A stretch of 64,000 bases of DNA from Trigonopsis variabilis (taxonomy: Eukaryota; Ascomycota; Trigonopsidomycetes; Trigonopsidales; Trigonopsidaceae), in assembly GCA_003707065.3 (NCBI GenBank), contig PPXM03000009.1:124001-188000 (forward strand), given 5' to 3'. The position numbers and the translations under genes were made by a program. Below the pieces are notes generated by a model that worked only from the letters and a program-made list of their open reading frames with translations, was not told the DNA's origin and did not search any database. Below, one piece after another: positions 46,747 through 56,061 of this stretch (the stretch's first letter is position 1; each line of letters begins with the position of its first letter).

Positions 46747-47609
46747 TTAGAAAAGGTCATTAAGTTTATCGTCCATTGTAGGAAAAGATTGACGAAAGAT
46801 GGGGGGTTCATTATTCGGGTCAGGAGGAGGTGAACGTCGATGTTCCTTAGACGCTCGTTGGTTCAGTTTAGCGTTAATTCTAGTTAATGTAATCCTCATC
46901 CGATCCAGCTCCTCTGCAAGAGGTCCTCGGTGATACTCAATATTGGGCTGAATAATTGATCTGGTGGTCTTAGGAGGGACGGGAGAAAGAAGAGCCAATC
47001 TCTCGGCTAGGAGACGACAATAATTCAACTGGGCATATTTGTCCTTGCGTTCATCACACACGTCTATCAGTTTTTGTCGCAGCTCTTCATATCTCCTTTG
47101 TTTACCCACGATGGCTTTGTCTTGATCCGGATCAACGTTCAGCTCAGGTAAAAGTGATGAGATCTTCATGATCTTGTCGGGTGACAACAAATTGGAATGT
47201 TTCAAATTATCAGGAAGATTTAAGCTATCCTGAAAAAGCAGACGATTTCCTGAAAATGTTTCATCTTGACTAAGATATCGTCGCTCCACTGCTTGGATCT
47301 GGAGAGCTACGTGATTAATAGCCTGAGAAGAAAACAGCCGTTTATAGTGACGCGACATGAGAAGGTTTACTTCGAATGTTAGTGAAAGGCAGGGCCAAAC
47401 CACTTACATTTATACAAAACTCGATTCAGTGTGGCCTTACTGATTGCGTCGTCACTCTCGTCGTCGCTGTCTTCTTCATGTCGCCGTTTCCGAGAACCTT
47501 GGCTTTTATGAGCTTGGTATAACTCATATATCATCTCACCGTCGATTGGGCGCGTCAATCGCTCGGCTTGAGCATCCAAAAATGCCTTGGTTTGTTCATA
47601 GATAGACAT
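46747..47609 (-). CDS. Fta4/CENP-U-like kinetochore protein
   Basis: Two exons, 47408-47609 and 46747-47369, with a 38-nt intron, give 274 residues. The N-terminus is helical (MSIYEQTKAFLDAQAERLTRPI). An acidic patch is followed by ATLNRVLYKLNLLMSRHYKRLF across the splice and SSQAINHVALQIQAVERRYL, the pattern of the Fta4 (CENP-U/CENP-50) family. A coiled-coil-rich second half ends in a Pro-rich tail. Fta4 belongs to the inner-kinetochore Sim4/COMA group. I rely on remembered motifs, so the assignment is moderate. Confidence 0.5.
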
Positions 47610-47929
47610 TTCGCGATAAACCCCAAGGGTCTCTTTACGAAATGTAAAGACTCAAGAGAATGTCAGCGATATTAATGCAGAATCTAGGCGCGAAAAAAAA
47701 TAACGTCTCAAAATTCGATATCTTCCTTGGAGATGGTCTTTCGAAATGTAGCGGCTGTATGAAGCGCGCTGGTCTTAGTGTAGCGTGTTCTGGGCATCAA
47801 TGCAGTGATGACGAGATGACCTTAATTTTGATCAGCTGAATCTTGTATCTTCTCGTATGCAACAGACATGTGTTTGTCTGGTATGTTCGTAAAAACTTAA
47901 GTAAAATATTCTTGGCCATCAATGGTGCC
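47610..47929. other. Divergent promoter between the Fta4-like and TPR genes
   Basis: 320 bp, no gene seen. The reading frame of the TPR gene stays open upstream to 47843 but without an ATG. Confidence 0.35.
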
Positions 47930-49087
47930 ATGTACCTCAGTGTCCAACCTCTTCCCACTTCTCTTCCTCACGTCATCTCGGCATGCATAGCGCTGATTTC
48001 GACTCGAGGTATGCATTCAGAGGATCTCACTGACAGCAGGAGACTGGAAGACTTCACAGAACTTGTTAATCCTGATCTTTTTGATCCTTTACCGGAAGAA
48101 TATGTGCCTCCTCGACTTGAAGCTCTTGAACAAAAACGAACTGAGCTTTCGTTAGATCAGATGTTTGAGTCTAAACTGTATCATTTAGCTGCTTGGAAAT
48201 CCCAAAGGGAAATTCTATCATCTTCGACAGATGATTCAAAAATCCTCGATCTTTGGTATCTTCATTTACAATCTTTGATCAAAGCTGGACTACTGGATAT
48301 AGCTAGGACTGAAGCGTGCCGGATCCGTGATTTAAATCACAATACTTTGATCGACTATCCCTGGAATTTGATGTTGCTTGTCTTTCAGTTGTCTTACAGT
48401 GATAACCTATCAGGATTGTTGATTAAATACTACTCAATTGGCTTCGAAGTGAGACGTATCGTGACCCAGTTGCGATCGCAAGAGTCAGAGTATATCCAGG
48501 ACTTGAGTGAAAGAGAATGGCTGGGCCGCTTGACGGAGCTTGGTATTTATGTCGGCATTGTCCTTTTCAAATTAAAAGACCACTCTACATCCATCCGTCA
48601 TTTATTATCTTTGCTCCAAGATTGCTCTGATGAATCTTATAAGCCAAAAATATACCGCCTCCTGGCTTTAATTTTCCTTTATGTCGGTGACATCCTTGCC
48701 TCTTCCCACTGGATAGAACAATACCTACAGGCTAAATCTGTCAAGGAAGAAATAGCAGCTCCTGACGACGAAAAAGTGCTTTTGCAATCGATCGCTTTAA
48801 TTGAAGATGGGGAATATTCCTCTGCCGAATCCATGCTTCGTCAACTTGGACCCAACCCAATAGCAAAGTGTAATTTAGCCGTCTGCTTGGTTTATCAAAA
48901 TAAACCTACCGAGGCTATCGAGGAATTGGTACAAGTTGTCTCCAAAGATTCCTCCCCTACGGTGACCTCAAATCTTTGCTCGCTTTACGATCTTTCATCG
49001 CACCCGAGCACTCTCAAGAACGCCTTGATGGATAAAATCATTGAATCCGGCTCGCTAGGTCTACCTTCCTATCACATGTTCCGATAA
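47930..49087 (+). CDS. TRAPPC12-like TPR protein
   Basis: A single exon of 385 residues from the first in-frame ATG (47930); a start at 48014 (MHSEDLTDSRR) is possible. The body is a series of helical pairs of TPR type. Examples are ILDLWYLHLQSLIKAGLLDIAR, LGIYVGIVLFKLKDHSTSIRHL, ALIEDGEYSSAESMLRQL and CNLAVCLVYQNKPTEAIEEL. It ends with NLCSLYDLSSHPSTLKNALMDK, like the C-terminal domain of TRAPP complex subunit 12. TRAPP is a tethering and Rab-exchange complex of the secretory pathway. A different TPR protein cannot be excluded. Confidence 0.55.
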   Translation: MYLSVQPLPTSLPHVISACIALISTRGMHSEDLTDSRRLEDFTELVNPDLFDPLPEEYVPPRLEALEQKRTELSLDQMFESKLYHLAAWKSQREILSSSTDDSKILDLWYLHLQSLIKAGLLDIARTEACRIRDLNHNTLIDYPWNLMLLVFQLSYSDNLSGLLIKYYSIGFEVRRIVTQLRSQESEYIQDLSEREWLGRLTELGIYVGIVLFKLKDHSTSIRHLLSLLQDCSDESYKPKIYRLLALIFLYVGDILASSHWIEQYLQAKSVKEEIAAPDDEKVLLQSIALIEDGEYSSAESMLRQLGPNPIAKCNLAVCLVYQNKPTEAIEELVQVVSKDSSPTVTSNLCSLYDLSSHPSTLKNALMDKIIESGSLGLPSYHMFR

Positions 49088-49144
49088 CCCTCTACGCTTT
49101 GGTTTTTTCATTCCGAAATCCTATTGCTCTCTTCAACTATGAGC

Positions 49145-50605
49145 CTATCGTACATCTCGAGTTTCAATATCTCCTTCAGACGTTGGTGCGCTAGCATCAT
49201 TCTTACTTTCTATTGTGTTTTCACTCGGTCCTGCTGTTCCTGCTTCTTCAGTCGAGGTAACTGTAGTGACAGTTGCCTCCGCCTCTATTTCAGACTTCAT
49301 TTTTTGGTCGAGCTCCTTCCTATTAGCGCTTTCACCTTCGCCCTCTTCTTCCCGCTTGACTGTATTGCCTTCATCATTACCCATTTCCTGTTCGATTTGT
49401 TCCCGTTCATTTTGCTCAATTGCAATATCGCTGAGTTTGACGCCCAGCTTGGCGAGTTGAGTCATTTCTTCATGCAGCTCACCCGTTTCAGTCTTAATTT
49501 CTTGTTTGATTTCTCGAGTATCCCCCTTCAGTTCATCGATAATAGCTCGCGCACGCTTAACTTGCTCTCTAAATTCCGCTTCAGGATCATCCGCTCGGAT
49601 AACGGGTGGAAGAGTCTGCGAATAGTCTGGGGGACGAGAAGAACTTGATGAGAAACGAGTATATAGAATAAGGCCTGAAAGGGCTGTCGCTGACAAGAGC
49701 GACATCCAGATGAGGGAGATGCCAACTATAGCAGAAGTGAAGAAGTATTTCCTCATCCAGTATCTCATACCGGCCCATTCGACAACAAGGATGAGATGTG
49801 ATGAGTAAATCTCGACTGGCTTACTTAGCCGAAGCTGTATCCAATCAACTTTTTGGTCGGATGTCAATTTCCAGCCTCGAGCCATGATGATCTGCTGCGA
49901 TTCTGATTCGTCTAACCAGCCAAGGATATACAACGGTGCCCAGAGGAGATTGGAAAGTGTCTTTATTAGTGGACTTTTATAATGCAGAATGGCCGGCCGC
50001 TGAGAATCGATGACAGGGACATCCGAGCGCCGACGAGCTCTTTCTCCATCTGACTTTTCGCTAATTATTACTGGGTCTCTTTTGCTTTTGATAAATATCT
50101 GAAGGTCTAGCATGAAGTTGCCATGCTTGAAGTTTGTATCACTTAGAGGCATGTCCAAGTCAATCATGACAGTATATGAGAGGCCAGGACGGATCGTGTT
50201 TAGTGTCACTGGTAGCCCATCGTGAGCTAATTTGGAAGCGGAATTTAGAGAAAAGGCGGCCATTGGGTAGGCGTTGGCCGAGGTATTATAATTGAGGTAA
50301 ATGGGGATTTTAACGGAATCAAGAGGGATATAGTAATTGTAAAAAAGCCAATAAAGAAAGATGCTAGTGAATAGAAGACATGAGGCCACCAAGGAGACCA
50401 CGATGAGACCTACAAAAATATATAAGACTCTTGAAAAAAAGCGAGGAAAATTAAAGGAAGGACCATATGACAAACGAAGGGAACGAGGGGGGCGACGAAT
50501 AGGCTGAAAGTGTAAAAGGGCGAAGAAAAGAGAAGCGATCAGGCTCTGACTGTAATCTCCTATAGACTTCAGATGAATAAAGACACATTCGTGACCGAGT
50601 ATCAT
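49145..50605 (-). CDS. SEI1: Seipin-like lipid-droplet protein
   Basis: A single exon of about 486 residues from the ATG at 50605; the start is uncertain. Two membrane helices flank a luminal domain. The first is at ~60-85 and is followed by LYWLFYNYYIPLDSVKIPIYLNY. The luminal part contains SYTVMIDLDMPLSDTNFKHGNFMLDL. The second helix is near 285 (IVGISLIWMSLLSATALSGLILY). The long acidic C-terminal tail has many Glu/Lys heptads. This is the seipin (BSCL2) pattern. Seipin oligomers sit at ER-lipid droplet contacts and control droplet size and phospholipid balance. It converges with the TPR gene, 57 bp between stops. Confidence 0.82.
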   Translation of the reverse strand: MILGHECVFIHLKSIGDYSQSLIASLFFALLHFQPIRRPPRSLRLSYGPSFNFPRFFSRVLYIFVGLIVVSLVASCLLFTSIFLYWLFYNYYIPLDSVKIPIYLNYNTSANAYPMAAFSLNSASKLAHDGLPVTLNTIRPGLSYTVMIDLDMPLSDTNFKHGNFMLDLQIFIKSKRDPVIISEKSDGERARRRSDVPVIDSQRPAILHYKSPLIKTLSNLLWAPLYILGWLDESESQQIIMARGWKLTSDQKVDWIQLRLSKPVEIYSSHLILVVEWAGMRYWMRKYFFTSAIVGISLIWMSLLSATALSGLILYTRFSSSSSRPPDYSQTLPPVIRADDPEAEFREQVKRARAIIDELKGDTREIKQEIKTETGELHEEMTQLAKLGVKLSDIAIEQNEREQIEQEMGNDEGNTVKREEEGEGESANRKELDQKMKSEIEAEATVTTVTSTEEAGTAGPSENTIESKNDASAPTSEGDIETRDVR

Positions 50606-51104
50606 ATGATACGCATTCAAAGAGAAGCTGAAATGAGAACAAAAACAGCTATGTATCTGAGACTCGATAGGAAGACCAGGATCTCCTCTCGATGAGCTAG
50701 CGATCGCTTCCGTACTTCGCCGTGACGGGTCGTTTTAGTCAATTGAAGAACAGAAACACGTACCTTGGGAGAACCTAGGTCCAAAGAGCCCATCTCGTCT
50801 CTGTATAAGGCAAAGACAAGTGCAATGCCAAGGCGCGTTAATGTGGAGGATAGTCAAACAAAGAGGCTTACATAGCAACGCCGGGACCCGCCTTAGATGT
50901 AACAGATGCGATGAGCTCTTATGTGTACTTTCAATTGGTCTCCCAATTAGGTGCGCAGTAAAAGAGCTGATGGTAATAGTGTAAAATGTCTTGTTTAGAA
51001 CCGGATCAAAGAGTCAACTCGAGTTCTCGGTATTGCTTACGAAGAGCAGAGATACACGAACGAGAAACCATTAATATTTCACTGTACAAAATCTAAAAGA
51101 ACCA
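50606..51104. other. Gap between the Thr/Ser-rich secreted protein gene and seipin
   Basis: About 500 bp. A first seipin exon could lie here, but none was found. No RNA gene or repeat was recognised. Confidence 0.35.
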
Positions 51105-52784
51105 TTAATAGACAGTAATAGTCGAGGTAATGGTGGATGTCGATGTCGCGGAAGCAGAATCCGTGATGTAACTGACATCGCTATACCATGAACATGATGA
51201 GTATAATTGAGCAAATTGCTGGTCCGACAAGTCATCAGGGTCAACTGATGATGTTGAGGAGGGAGAATAAGAAGTTGTGGAGTCAGAATCAACTGAGGAG
51301 GTCGACGTAGGAGAATAAGAAAGATAGATGGCATCCACAGTACCTGTCGCAGTGGGAGAAGTCGTCAGCAGCTCGGTATGGGATGAACTGGGCGACGCTG
51401 TTGGCTCTGGCGATGAAGTAGAGCTTGTAGAGTCATCGTCCTCGTCATCAGATGATGGTGAGGTTGTCGCAGCTTGAACAGTCGTCGTCGTGAGAGGAAC
51501 AGGAACGGAAGTCGTAACAGGTTCACCATTAGGATAGACTGTCGTCTCACTAAGGACCGTGACGACGTACTGGCTGGTAATGATTTCAGGCTCTAGTTCC
51601 ACCACGGAGTAGACCACCGAAGAAACTACTTCGATTGCACGCTTCTCGAAAAATCTTGCCGAGGGCGTCACGGTAAAATACTCGGTGCTTTGGGCCGGAA
51701 GAGAAGTGGTGAATAGGACCGTGCTGACAGTGACATCGATAGTGCCTGTCGTGATTGTAGTGGTCGGTTCATCGCTTCCACTGCGAGTCTTTGTAACGTA
51801 GACCCACTCGTCGTCGGTGGCTGTCACAGTACTAGTAATATATGTAGTCGAAGAGTCTGACGCACGACGAGCTGATCGGGTGACGGTTGAGTTGTCCCAA
51901 TGGTGCGCTGTGGACAACGACGCAACGTCAGGATCAATGGCACCGGCGCGAGAAGACGAGGCCAACGCAGTTGTAGTTTCCTCAGCCACTGAAGTAGTAA
52001 CGGTAGGCTTCTTAACTAAAGAAGTCGAAGTTGACTCAGCAAGAGCAGTTACGGTTTCTCCGAGGTAAAGAGTAGAAGCTTCTACCACAACCTTGCCATT
52101 AATAGTCTTGGTGATGTAGATCGTCGTACAATCAACGCTAGTGGTAGTCTCTTGCGCACTGGGAGCCACAGTAGCGGTAGGGTAGATAGTAGAAGGAAAG
52201 ACGACAACGACGCCTTCAATAATAGAAGTGACGAGGATTGTGGTACATTCTCCCTCTTCTGATGACTTTGTCTCGGTGCTTGTTTCAATAGGAGACAATG
52301 TAGTTGTTGGGAGGGGTTTGGTTTCGGTAGTAGAAATTGCTTCTGTCGACGCGACCGACTTCTTTGTCTGAGGTTTCGATGGAGTCTCGGTCTCGACAGG
52401 TACGTTAGTAGTTTCGGTATGGACGACAGTGGTCTGTTTAGTAGTTTCAACTCCAGCGTGGGTTTCAACGGCAGTGACAGTCTCCGTCTCGACGATGGTC
52501 GTTGCTTGGTTCACCGTTGGAGCAACGTTCACGACAGGATAGCCGGTCGAAGAAGGGGCGAGTACTGATGAAGGACACTCGCAATTGTCGCCCTGGACGT
52601 AAACATAATGGACTTCTTGAACGACAACGACGGCTGAAGCATCAGAAGGCACACCATATTGGTCGTAGAAGTTTGGGTTGGTGACCGTGGTGTTGGAGAT
52701 GACGGTGGTGTTTGATCCAAGAACGGTCGCAGCAGCTAACGCGGTCTGAACAAAGGCTGCAGCAAAAAGAAGGACAGAATACAT
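51105..52784 (-). CDS. Thr/Ser-rich secreted mucin-like protein
   Basis: A single exon of 559 residues. MYSVLLFAAAFVQTALAAA is a signal peptide with likely cleavage after ALA. A small globular part follows (YDQYGVPSDA, VVQEVHYVYVQGDNCECP). About 400 residues are rich in Thr, Ser and Val. They contain a repeated beta-type unit of the form CTTIxVTxxIxGxVVV..STxY (about 52085-52270). Near the end are two PTSTSSVDSD-type repeats and a short conserved-looking end, FAQLYSSCSWYSDVSYITDS. There is no clear GPI-anchor tail. It is probably heavily O-glycosylated and sits in or on the cell wall. The exact function is unknown. Confidence 0.75.
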   Translation of the reverse strand: MYSVLLFAAAFVQTALAAATVLGSNTTVISNTTVTNPNFYDQYGVPSDASAVVVVQEVHYVYVQGDNCECPSSVLAPSSTGYPVVNVAPTVNQATTIVETETVTAVETHAGVETTKQTTVVHTETTNVPVETETPSKPQTKKSVASTEAISTTETKPLPTTTLSPIETSTETKSSEEGECTTILVTSIIEGVVVVFPSTIYPTATVAPSAQETTTSVDCTTIYITKTINGKVVVEASTLYLGETVTALAESTSTSLVKKPTVTTSVAEETTTALASSSRAGAIDPDVASLSTAHHWDNSTVTRSARRASDSSTTYITSTVTATDDEWVYVTKTRSGSDEPTTTITTGTIDVTVSTVLFTTSLPAQSTEYFTVTPSARFFEKRAIEVVSSVVYSVVELEPEIITSQYVVTVLSETTVYPNGEPVTTSVPVPLTTTTVQAATTSPSSDDEDDDSTSSTSSPEPTASPSSSHTELLTTSPTATGTVDAIYLSYSPTSTSSVDSDSTTSYSPSSTSSVDPDDLSDQQFAQLYSSCSWYSDVSYITDSASATSTSTITSTITVY

Positions 52785-53895
52785 TGGTAAAAGCACAGCA
52801 AAAAGAAAGACTGGGTTAAGAGAGCGTAAGGCTAAAACGAAGGAGCCAAGACGACCAAAAACTGGCGATTGAAAGAAAAAGAAAGACTCGGTAAGTAAAA
52901 AGAGAGAAAGGTGTCAAGAAGAAAGAACCGACCAGATGAAAAGGATTTCCATGGTGGCTATCATATCTAACCTCCAACCAAGCGAGGTTGGACCGTATTT
53001 CCTAATTGGGCAATGTCACCGACCACAAATTCCAAATTGGGTATGACGTTGTCGAGAGTGGTCCCAATGATCTACCGTTTTGGACCACACCATTGCCAAA
53101 TCTGGTCGGATCGATGATAGTTACACGAACCAGCCTCCACCGCCAGGTTGTGCACACTTAAAGATTGGTCAGTTCATTACTAGCCACTTTCGGCGAATCG
53201 ACGAGGGAGGCTGGTCAAGAGCTCAAGATCTTCTTTGAACTGCGCGATTCATTCATTGAGAGTGAATTTGAATAGCTCAGCTGATGATGCCCTTGACCGT
53301 GATCTGCGTGAATTTCTTGTGGCTAGCAAAACCAACAAGAGTAGGACACACAATACATAGTCCGATTTTCTGCATTGCGCAGCATGAAGTATAAAAACGG
53401 ATTAGCTGGCATTTGGTGTCCAACGATGTGTAGCAATCAAAATGACTGTATCCTCTCAAAGAAGCTAGACTAAATTCCTTTTCCGTCATTAAAGTCGAAT
53501 ATGTGTATTCTAATAGAGCATTTTATAAAAATGTGCTATAAAGATGCTCTGTTGCCTTGGCTTCACATGGAATGCTGGTGACCTTCGAATTAGTTGCACA
53601 AAAGGAGCCTTCTGGCAAAAGAACGCCAGCGTCACCTGACCTAGGTCGTTGGAAATGTGACGATCGGCCAGAAAAATCATCGCCGAGATCGGGTTATCGC
53701 TCCATATGCTTGGTGTGAAATTTATAGAATATTAATTCCGGTTTTTTATTTGATGCTTGATACTCGGAATGAGCGTCTGAAATCCCCTTGTTCCCAGGGT
53801 GCGACACGTGACAGGCACCATCACAAAAACAACGCGACTACGCGTCTCAAGCAGTTCTCCCACCTCAACCGATTTGTACTGGCGCCCAGTCAACA
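52785..53895. other. 1.1 kb gene-free stretch
   Basis: Divergent promoter region. TCCAACCAAGCGAGGTTGGA (from 52974) is a short hairpin with 7-bp arms. Several ATTGGG/CCAAT-type strings follow within 100 bp. A 70-codon minus frame at 53277-53489 has no recognisable features. Confidence 0.35.
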
Positions 53896-54267
53896 ATGTC
53901 TCAAGGGTATCGAGACCGGACTTCGACAGGATCAAATGATTCAACTGCTTCAACATCAAGTACATGGTCCAATTCATCGTCCAAGTCGAGGATAGAAATG
54001 CTCGAAGACCGCCAAAGCCATATCGAGGCCCACCTCAACATGATCAAGAAACAAATCAAAACACTGGACAACCTATTACCACCAAACCCCTCGACTCATG
54101 ATATCAAAGCTCGCCAACGACTCGTTGAAGAACGAGATCGCCTAAAGACTCAGATTCCCGAGCTGGAACGAGAATCATTTGAAGTTGGTCGACTGATGTG
54201 CCGGAACTGGAAACGATATTATAAGACCGGTGGCGAGGGGGTTTCTTTTCTTAGTATGGAGGATTAA
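53896..54267 (+). CDS. Small coiled-coil protein, unknown function
   Basis: A frame of 123 codons from a good ATG. After a Ser/Thr-rich head come two charged helices: RIEMLEDRQSHIEAHLNMIK and, after a PPNPSTHD turn, RQRLVEERDRLKTQIPELER. The end is VGRLMCRNWKRYYKTGG. The regular heptads and the absence of low-complexity codon use suggest a real gene. I do not recognise the family. It is also possible that this is one exon of a larger gene. Confidence 0.5.
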   Translation: MSQGYRDRTSTGSNDSTASTSSTWSNSSSKSRIEMLEDRQSHIEAHLNMIKKQIKTLDNLLPPNPSTHDIKARQRLVEERDRLKTQIPELERESFEVGRLMCRNWKRYYKTGGEGVSFLSMED

Positions 54268-55160
54268 TGTACAATAAAGGGGCTGGGGATGGTCTAATGT
54301 ATAATTCTGTAATATAGTCTATCGATTCAATTAATGATTGTGGAGTAGTTTACAATAGACAACCGGTCGTTTTCTGGGGTCCACCGCGTACTATGGTTGA
54401 TTTCCTTATTAAGCTAACTAGGCGGCCCTGTCAGCAGATGTCGCACACAACCATGCCCAATCGGGAGTATCGTCTTGCCTAGAAAGGATAGAATCTACCG
54501 TCTTAATATAATGACGATGACGGTAGTATTTTCTCGAGAATAGGAATGTTCTATGAGCGTTTCATCGTGTGCCTTGTCCGTGTACTCCAGTTTTTACACA
54601 TAGGCCACATTAGCCACATTTCCCAACGACACAGACAATAAAGGGATCGTAGAGCACACGTGACCTGAGATGATGCTCTGTCTTCTATATAGGCGGGATG
54701 ATTCATTTATTTGAGCCAGATTCAAAGTCCAACCGTTGCTTTGGATAATACAATATATATATATATCTTATAGTAGCTGCTAGAATGGATAGAACAAACG
54801 CCAGGCTTTTTTTTCACAGTTTGTTATACTGACAATTCTTTCCAAGGAATCTGCGAATGTAATCTACCATATAATATCACAGAATTACATAATATTAACA
54901 TTCTTCCGAGTTCTAGTTCCATAGTACATGACCTTGTCACATTATCAATAATTCACCCGTGACCTCATTAATTTAGCAGATTTCCAAAAGCATCGCAGTG
55001 CATCCGTTCTAGTCCCATAATAATCGAACATACTATAAAGCATACCAAAAGCATTACCCACAACTCGCCCACACTAATCATTTCGATCATTCACCCCAAT
55101 CAGTGACCAACCCAAACGTTCCTAACGATTCTTATCATTCATCCATAATCCCTCTTCTTT
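54268..55160. other. Gene-free stretch with AT-rich DNA
   Basis: About 890 bp between two converging small genes. It holds a (TA)n tract near 54754 and otherwise nothing recognisable. Confidence 0.35.
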
Positions 55161-55760
55161 TCACCCAGCTTCATCAGGAGCAATCTCTCGCTCTTGAACC
55201 GTCTCGTAACTCTCATCACTTTCCTGTCTAGTCCACCTCAACTGCGACCTTTTTTCACCCTTTTCCTCGGTTTTCTCCGAGCCATCTTTCCCCCAACCCC
55301 ACCCTTTTTTCACTCCTAACGGAGCTTCGATGTAAACCTCTTCCTTTGTTGTTCTTGATTTTTCAAAAGAGTAAGGAGATCTTCGACTCTGTCTTGCCCG
55401 CCGTAAATAGCGACTTGCCACCTGTCCTCCTCCTTTCACTTTAGCAACCGCATTATATGCCCCAAATTTGGATCCAACGGTGTCCAATAGAGCTCCTCGT
55501 CGGGGCAAGGTCCAGGCTGGCGTAGCCTTGCATCCTTCCGAAATTCCATCCAGCTCAGTCGAGCTTCGACTAACCTGTTGACTCCGCCACGAAAAGGCAA
55601 TAGAAGAAGTCCTTGGATCTGTCCAGCTGTATCGTCCTTCGCTCACCGATTCCGCCAGATCCAGGGCTTTGATGTTGGCAGTCAAACTTGCTCTCGGGCT
55701 GGCGCCAAGACTGCCGATGGAACCAATGCTGTTGACCGAGCTCCGTACTTCAAGAGACAT
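55161..55760 (-). CDS. Unknown basic Ser/Gly-rich protein
   Basis: A single exon of 199 residues starting MSLEVRSSVNSIGSIGSLGA. It is rich in Ser, Arg and Gly and mostly disordered. A more ordered segment sits in the middle (PRRGALLDTVGSKFGAYNAV, then ASRYLRRARQSRRSPYSF), with an acidic/Lys-rich end. There is no signal peptide or membrane segment. The central segment looks constrained, so I think it is a real gene, but I cannot name a family. Confidence 0.5.
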   Translation of the reverse strand: MSLEVRSSVNSIGSIGSLGASPRASLTANIKALDLAESVSEGRYSWTDPRTSSIAFSWRSQQVSRSSTELDGISEGCKATPAWTLPRRGALLDTVGSKFGAYNAVAKVKGGGQVASRYLRRARQSRRSPYSFEKSRTTKEEVYIEAPLGVKKGWGWGKDGSEKTEEKGEKRSQLRWTRQESDESYETVQEREIAPDEAG

Positions 55761-56061
55761 TAGCGGAATCCCTTCCTCTTAAGTATTATCAGAATCGTTC
55801 TGTCTAGCTCTTTTCCCAACCGTCAATAGTGGTGGTGAAGAGGCACCGCTGTATCCCGGATATATTTATGGCCACTTCCGCTGTGCTCGGAGATAACAAG
55901 CACCGTAACACCCAACCGTCAGGCACAAGTTCAAACAATAATGGGTCCAAAGGGTGATCTACTTGAGTGTTTTTTCCCAAAGATCTCTAATGGAAGATGT
56001 TGATATAGTGTTCTGATAAGGGTACGTTCTTATAGACGTCATCGTTCTATATAAACACTTT
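55761..56061. other. Short gap between the unknown gene and KEX2
   Basis: 301 bp holding the unknown gene's promoter and the KEX2 3' region. Nothing else was seen. Confidence 0.35.
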
